A stretch of DNA of 11,220 bases. Origin: JALQXV01 sp964540445 (GTDB lineage: Bacteria > Patescibacteriota > Saccharimonadia > Saccharimonadales > 2-12-FULL-41-12). A program made the position numbers and the translations under genes. How positions within the stretch are numbered: the first letter of the stretch is position 1; the number at the start of each line of letters is the position of its first letter. The DNA is taken from contig CAZIMF010000025.1 in assembly GCA_964540445.1 (NCBI GenBank), positions 1 to 11,220 on the forward strand, read 5' to 3'. Shown one piece after another: positions 7,681-11,220 of this stretch. Below the pieces are notes generated by a model. The model saw nothing but the letters and a program-made list of their open reading frames with translations. It ran no database searches and was not told the origin of the DNA.

Positions 7681-9198
7681 ATGAATACTAATCCGGGCCA
7701 AGGCCCTAATTATACTGCTGAAGCTACACCTGAGGTGATGGCTCAAGCAGAAACAATGAATGTCGCAATGAGCATGTCTCATGAAGAGCTAGCAGCAGAA
7801 CATGCCGACGTACAAGTTCGACTTGCAGCGTTAGAAGCTCGTTTTGCAGCTCCAGTACACACCCAGGAACCGCAAGGTCCAGGTGTTATCGCCCGAGGCA
7901 TGGATAAAATCCGTGATTTTGGTAAAAGAATCCCTGTAGTAAGAACAGTTGGCGTAGTTGCGGTTACTGCCTTTGCTGTTAGCTTAGGTGCAGGCGCTAA
8001 GAATGTATCCCCAGCTACTGCAAAAGCTCCTATTGCTACTAAAGCTACCGAAGCCGCTGCTACTAAAAAAGCCGGTGCCTTTGACACGAAAGGAACAGTA
8101 GCCCGAACGGTTGAAAGCTTAAAAGTTACTTCAGCTAAAAAGCGCTCAACTATATTAAAGACACGTATGGGTACTAACTTTAAGTTAGAGCAGAACAATA
8201 TTCACAATCAGATGAACGCTGTCCCTGGTAAATTTACCACGGATCAGTTAATGGTTTCTGCCGGTCTTGCAATGGCTAGCGATTCTAAAGAAGGTACTGC
8301 TTATGGTAAAGCTGCTGTTAACTTTAACAGCAAGAACAACCGAAGCATCAATGCCGATACTCATATGACAGCTGCCCAGGAAGAAGCTTTTAACAAAGCA
8401 GCTATGACTGGTGCAGGTAAAACTACTATTCAGCATCATGTTACTGGTACCTACGAAAACGGTTACATGCTTGATGGTGGCAAAATGGCCTCACAGACCG
8501 AACACTTTGTTGACCAAGACTTACTAGTTCGTCACGACAAAGACGGTGGAACAGTTAAGTTCAGAGTTACTATCGATGAAGATGGTCGCCCATGTATTAA
8601 CCTTGTTCGTGAAGTCCCTGAAGCAAAGATTGTAACTTCAACACCTACTGCAAGCCCTAAGGTATTTGCTAAGTTTACTCCTAAGAAGAAGCACGAAGAT
8701 GTATTCATGGGTAAAAAGAAGCCTACAGAGAAACCTGCTGAAAAACCAGGTGACAAGCCTAAAGAAGGTGACAAGTCTAAGCCTAAGTGTGACGAACCCG
8801 GTCAACCTAAGTGTGAAGTCGTTACACCTAAGTGTGATGAGCCAGGTCAGCCTAAGTGTGACACGACACTTGCTGATAAAGTTCCAAAACCAGTAGATAA
8901 CCAGTCTGTACCAGGTGCGCCAGGTTCAGGTGGCAGTCCCGAACAAGGTGACGATCCACAGAATGACAGCGACGTTGACGGCTACGGCCCAGGCGATACT
9001 GTAGCTACTCCTACTACTCCTACTCCTGCAGCTACTGTCCCAACACAAGGTACCGGTACTCCCGAAAGTCCAATAGTAAATACTAGCCCAACGCCGGTTG
9101 TAGTTGTTCCCGTAACACCTACCCCACCACAAGTTCCAGTATCAACTATTCCAGGTACTCCAACATCACCTAATGGTCCAGCTGTACCAGCTAACTAA
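7681..9198 (+). CDS. Predicted membrane-anchored surface protein with Cys repeats and Pro/Thr-rich tail (cassette 2, gene 1)
   Basis: A 505-residue protein of unrecognised family. Residues 1-80 look cytoplasmic, with a short coiled-coil-like helix at ~34-56 (EELAAEHADVQVRLAALEARF). A basic patch (KRIPVVR) and one transmembrane segment at ~85-105 follow, then an Ala/Lys/Thr-rich stalk. Residues ~150-315 are a compact region of unknown fold containing a single cysteine. Lys-rich sequence leads to two copies of KCDEPGQPKC (Cys370/378 and Cys385/393). The last ~100 residues are low-complexity Pro/Thr/Val/Ser. There is no LPxTG motif, so anchoring must rely on the N-terminal segment if that is uncleaved. 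GAGAGGA lies 10 bases before the ATG. The layout, with a hydrophobic segment at about residue 85, a cysteine/proline linker and an LPxTG gene directly downstream, parallels the 540-aa protein, but I see no clear full-length sequence similarity between them. Confidence 0.7.
   Translation: MNTNPGQGPNYTAEATPEVMAQAETMNVAMSMSHEELAAEHADVQVRLAALEARFAAPVHTQEPQGPGVIARGMDKIRDFGKRIPVVRTVGVVAVTAFAVSLGAGAKNVSPATAKAPIATKATEAAATKKAGAFDTKGTVARTVESLKVTSAKKRSTILKTRMGTNFKLEQNNIHNQMNAVPGKFTTDQLMVSAGLAMASDSKEGTAYGKAAVNFNSKNNRSINADTHMTAAQEEAFNKAAMTGAGKTTIQHHVTGTYENGYMLDGGKMASQTEHFVDQDLLVRHDKDGGTVKFRVTIDEDGRPCINLVREVPEAKIVTSTPTASPKVFAKFTPKKKHEDVFMGKKKPTEKPAEKPGDKPKEGDKSKPKCDEPGQPKCEVVTPKCDEPGQPKCDTTLADKVPKPVDNQSVPGAPGSGGSPEQGDDPQNDSDVDGYGPGDTVATPTTPTPAATVPTQGTGTPESPIVNTSPTPVVVVPVTPTPPQVPVSTIPGTPTSPNGPAVPAN
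8782..8871 (+). repeat. Tandem 45-bp coding repeat (KCDEPGQPKC)
   Basis: Two 45-bp units (8782-8826 and 8827-8871) each encode a P-K-C-D-E-P-G-Q-P-K-C core followed by a spacer. CCTAAGTGTGA recurs at 8782, 8806, 8827 and 8851, giving alternating 24- and 21-bp steps. Copies differ at third positions (gacgaacccggtcaa versus gatgagccaggtcag), so the duplication is not recent. It supplies four cysteines in two C-x7-C pairs. Confidence 0.85.
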
Positions 9199-9227
9199 TT
9201 TAGAAAGAATATAGGAAAGAACATATC

Positions 9228-10910
9228 ATGAAAGCTTTTACATCAATCGCCAATGCATTCAAAAATGCTACTAAGCGAACCAAGTTTCTAACACTAGTAG
9301 CCGTTACAGCCGTAACCGTAACTGGTGTAGCGTTTGCCGGTTTTTCACCAGCAGGCCGCCCAGTCTTTGACTGGAACAACACAGCTGACCGTAAGGGTTC
9401 AGTTAACGGTCCCCGAATTAACTCATTCATCAACACTCCATATTATGGTGATGAACGTGCATTCTTCGACGCTCGAATGCAAGAGAACACAACCACAAGT
9501 GCATACAAAGACGTACTACAAAATGTAAACCAAGGTTCACATAAAGTTGTAATGCGTACGTACATTCACAACGGTGCCAACCAAGACTTAAATGCTGCAG
9601 GTACCTCAATTGCTAAAGACGCTAAAGTTCGCATTGACTTGCCAACTGGTGCTTCTCAAGCACTTCGTGCCCGTAGCTATGTAAGTATCAGCAACCCAGC
9701 TCCAGGCTATCCTGCTGAAGTAACCGATACAACTGAATTAGTAGATGCCAATGGTTTCTCTATCAACTACGTACCAGGTTCAGCTAAAATCTTTAGCTCT
9801 GGTGCAGTAAACGGTAAAACACTTGGTGACGGCATTGTCGGCGCTGGTGTACCAATAGGCTATGACGCTCTTAACGGTACTCTACCAGGTTGTTTCGACT
9901 TCCAGACCTTCGTTGAAATTACTGTTGAAGTTAAGCCAGCTGTTTCAACTGTTCAAAAAACAGTTCGTAAAGCCGGTGACACTAACTACGGTGAACTTGC
10001 AACTGTTGCCCCAGGCGACAAAGTTCAGTGGTTACTACGATATGACAACAAAGGCCAGACACCACAAACTAACGTACAGTTATACGATGCTCTTCCTGCT
10101 CACTTGCAAGTAGTGCCAAGTTCAGTCCGTTGGATTTACCGCGGTGCTAACGCCCAAGATCAAGATGTAGTTATCAGTAATACCGATTTGTTCACCAAGC
10201 GTGTTGACTTCGGTTCTGTAGCCAGCAACTCGTTCTTCTACGTACGATTCGACACAGTTGCCTTAGATGACTTTTCACAGTGTGACATCTCGGTTCGTAA
10301 CGAAGTACGTAACATGACTAAGCAACTTCCTGCTGAAATCAAAGATACTGCAGACGTTCACATTGTAAAGCACAACTGTAACCAGGTATGTACTCCTCCA
10401 AACCCACAATGTACTCCGGTTGAAGAGTGTAAACCACCTAACCCTAAATGTACTCCTGAAGTTGTAAAGCCAAAGTTCTCTTGTGACCTATTAACTGCTA
10501 AGCAGGGTCCAAACCGAAAAGCTAGTTACACAACTAATGTCACAGCTAAAGATGGTGCAACTGTTAAAGATTACACCTACGACTTTGGTGATAGCACTCC
10601 TAAATTAACAACCGATAAAGCTGTTGTTGACCACACGTATGCTAAAGATGGCCAGTATGTAACTCGAGTTGTTGTCCGCTTCAACGTAGACAACCAGGTT
10701 AAAACTGACGACAGCGACAAGTGTGCAGCCGTAGTTAACTTTACGACTCCTCCGGTTACGCCACCAAACACACCAGGTACTCCAGGTAAAGGAACTCCAA
10801 GTTCATTACCGAACACTGGTGCCGGTAGCACCATCGCTATCTTCATGGCAGTTACCTTCGCAAGCGCTACAGCTTACTACATCGTAGGCCGACGCAACGC
10901 TGGTATCTAA
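9228..10910 (+). CDS. Sortase-anchored surface protein with two DUF11-like domains and PKD (cassette 2, gene 2; LPNTG)
   Basis: A 560-residue wall protein. Seen: a signal peptide with a long basic N-region (to Lys19), hydrophobic core and likely cleavage after Ala37 (VAFA-G); a first beta-sandwich at ~50-240, with INYVPGSAKIF matching the YVPGSTQL segment of the 366-aa protein; a second, more canonical DUF11-like domain at ~240-375 (VQKTVRKAGD, GDKVQWLLRYDNKG, LYDALPAHLQVVP); a linker with CTPPNPQC (388-395) and CKPPNPKC (401-408); a PKD domain between Cys419 and Cys499 with YDFGDS around Asp452 and HTYAKDGQYV; a Pro/Thr spacer; and LPNTG (527-531), a hydrophobic stretch and the tail GRRNAGI. 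Sortase should attach it to the wall. AGGAAAG lies 8 bases before the ATG, and ACATATC immediately precedes the ATG exactly as in the 366-aa gene. It follows the 505-aa gene by 29 bp and is probably co-transcribed. It is a paralogue of the 366-aa protein enlarged by one domain. Confidence 0.87.
   Translation: MKAFTSIANAFKNATKRTKFLTLVAVTAVTVTGVAFAGFSPAGRPVFDWNNTADRKGSVNGPRINSFINTPYYGDERAFFDARMQENTTTSAYKDVLQNVNQGSHKVVMRTYIHNGANQDLNAAGTSIAKDAKVRIDLPTGASQALRARSYVSISNPAPGYPAEVTDTTELVDANGFSINYVPGSAKIFSSGAVNGKTLGDGIVGAGVPIGYDALNGTLPGCFDFQTFVEITVEVKPAVSTVQKTVRKAGDTNYGELATVAPGDKVQWLLRYDNKGQTPQTNVQLYDALPAHLQVVPSSVRWIYRGANAQDQDVVISNTDLFTKRVDFGSVASNSFFYVRFDTVALDDFSQCDISVRNEVRNMTKQLPAEIKDTADVHIVKHNCNQVCTPPNPQCTPVEECKPPNPKCTPEVVKPKFSCDLLTAKQGPNRKASYTTNVTAKDGATVKDYTYDFGDSTPKLTTDKAVVDHTYAKDGQYVTRVVVRFNVDNQVKTDDSDKCAAVVNFTTPPVTPPNTPGTPGKGTPSSLPNTGAGSTIAIFMAVTFASATAYYIVGRRNAGI
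10377..10451 (+). repeat. Cys-Pro linker with two C-x-PPNP-x-C modules
   Basis: Residues 384-408 of the 560-aa protein contain Cys384, 388, 395, 401 and 408, with CTPPNPQC and CKPPNPKC. A run of about 20 bases (ccaaacccacaatgtactcc) is identical to part of the linker in the 366-aa gene, consistent with common descent of the two. Confidence 0.8.
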
Positions 10911-10941
10911 ATACCGATAGAGCCCTAAGAACGAAATCCCT

Positions 10942-10950
10942 TGTGGATAA
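10942..10950 (-). other. Perfect DnaA-box 9-mer
   Basis: TGTGGATAA on plus reads TTATCCACA on minus, the consensus DnaA box. It is the only exact match I noticed; I saw no cluster, AT-rich unwinding element or dnaA/dnaN neighbour, so this is not an origin. By chance one exact match in about 11 kb on two strands is uncommon but not rare. Confidence 0.45.
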
Positions 10951-10985
10951 CTGTCTAGCCAAAAACACAATTTTGTGCTAAGATG

Positions 10986-11017
10986 CAGTCAGTTCTAGTT
11001 ACAGCGAGTACTGACTG
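10986..11017. repeat. 8-bp inverted repeat with 16-nt loop
   Basis: CAGTCAGT (10986-10993) and ACTGACTG (11010-11017) are perfect reverse complements. It may fold as a hairpin in a readthrough transcript. The predicted start for the extended -10 at 10979-10984 falls inside the left arm, so it could instead be an operator-like DNA site. Confidence 0.6.
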
Positions 11018-11060
11018 ACCGCTCTCAACTAAATCAACACAAACACACGAAATTAAAAGG

Positions 11061-11098
11061 GTAAAAAGCCCTGGGTCTGTATGGCTCAGGGTTTTTAC
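11061..11098 (+). terminator. Intrinsic terminator upstream of tRNA-Glu
   Basis: CCCTGGGTC and GGCTCAGGG pair over nine positions (two G-T wobbles) around the loop TGTAT. The flanks GTAAAAA and TTTTTAC extend the stem past one bulged G, and the T-run forms the U-tract. It is the first good terminator after the 560-aa gene. Confidence 0.85.
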
Positions 11099-11122
11099 TT
11101 GCCCCTGTTACCATGCTATACT
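11094..11122 (+). promoter_or_regulatory. Promoter of tRNA-Glu
   Basis: TTTACT (11094-11099), 17 bp, then TATACT (11117-11122) preceded by TGC, an extended -10. The predicted start is near 11129, about 17 nt before the mature tRNA 5' end. The -35 lies in the U-tract of the preceding terminator, so the tRNA is insulated while sharing bases with it. Confidence 0.65.
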
Positions 11123-11145
11123 CTGTAGCATTGTAGCCGCCCTGC

Positions 11146-11220
11146 GGTCTCATCGTCTAACGGTTAGGACACCAGGTTTTCATCCTGGCAATCGGGGTTC
11201 GATTCCCCGTGAGATCACCA
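11146..11220 (+). tRNA. trnE: tRNA-Glu (UUC anticodon), CCA encoded
   Basis: A 75-nt cloverleaf. The acceptor GGTCTCA pairs with TGAGATC (one G-T). The D-loop region includes GTCTAACGGTTAGGAC. The anticodon stem CCAGG/CCTGG encloses TTTTCAT with anticodon TTC. The T-arm CGGGG-TTCGATT-CCCCG is perfect. It ends with discriminator A and an encoded CCA at the window edge. The UUC anticodon reads GAA and GAG, so the tRNA is glutamate-accepting. No other tRNA is visible in the window; further genes could follow beyond the edge. Confidence 0.96.

Larger units (their letters stand above)
10979..11098 (+). ncRNA. Candidate small RNA or 3' UTR element
   Basis: The 235-bp spacer after the last surface gene contains an extended -10-like element (TGC then TAAGAT, 10976-10984) downstream of the inverted repeat CACAA-TT-TTGTG (10966-10977), without a good -35. 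About 75-110 bp further on lies a strong intrinsic terminator. No ORF of note lies between, and the middle (about 11020-11060) is A-rich and weakly structured. A transcript of roughly 105-110 nt would fit. The equally likely alternative is that this is the untranslated tail of the 560-aa gene mRNA, which has no nearer terminator. Confidence 0.25.

Noticed and set aside
7779..8198. Minus-strand ORF of 139 codons
   Set aside because: Antisense to the alanine-rich part of the 505-aa protein, which creates an open but meaningless Ser/Ala/Thr-rich frame.
10911..11145. Replication origin
   Set aside because: Only one DnaA box, with no box cluster, no AT-rich unwinding region and no dnaA, dnaN or rpmH nearby.

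Overview
The window reads as a chromosomal segment of a small-genome bacterium with a Gram-positive-type cell envelope, most likely Candidatus Saccharibacteria (TM7, Patescibacteria/CPR). The basis is two LPxTG-type sortase substrates, Shine-Dalgarno sites up to a perfect AAGGAGG, the standard code (no in-frame TGA), moderate-to-low GC, a CCA-encoding tRNA gene, and the style of the multi-membrane histidine kinase. The assignment is an inference from overall appearance; no marker gene proves it.

Left third (1-4526). A minus-strand gene, cut by the left edge, encodes an Acg-like member of the nitroreductase superfamily. It diverges from a plus-strand pair: a PaaK/CapK-type adenylate-forming enzyme and, 4 bp after its stop, a large membrane sensor histidine kinase with no response regulator in the window. 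The 146-bp divergent spacer holds -10-like elements and the 12-bp palindrome TTTACATGTAAA.

Middle and right (4527-10910). Two tandem, similarly built two-gene cassettes encode cell-surface proteins. In each, gene 1 (540 aa and 505 aa) has a soluble N-terminal region of about 80 residues, a single hydrophobic segment at about residues 84-105, and a large predicted extracytoplasmic part of unknown fold. Gene 2 (366 aa and 560 aa) has a signal peptide, DUF11-like beta-sandwich region(s), a cysteine/proline-rich linker, a PKD domain bracketed by two cysteines, and a C-terminal LPxTG-type wall-sorting signal (LPATG, LPNTG). All four proteins carry variants of a paired-cysteine, proline-rich linker (CTPPNPxC or CDEPGQPKC). 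Both cassettes start from a promoter sharing a 20-bp block with 19 identities. That block contains the palindrome TCAATAyTATTGA overlapping the -35 box, which suggests joint control. A strong intrinsic terminator separates the cassettes.

The simplest model is two paralogous, co-regulated modules, each making a membrane-anchored protein and a wall-anchored partner exposed on the surface. For an episymbiont such as TM7 they are candidates for host contact or a surface layer, but that function is inferred. No sortase gene is in the window.

Right end (10911-11220). A 235-bp spacer holds a perfect DnaA-box 9-mer, an extended -10-like site, an 8-bp inverted repeat and a strong intrinsic terminator. 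Together these could mark a small RNA or simply the 3' UTR of the last surface gene. A promoter whose -35 overlaps the terminator U-tract then drives tRNA-Glu(UUC), which ends with an encoded CCA exactly at the window edge.
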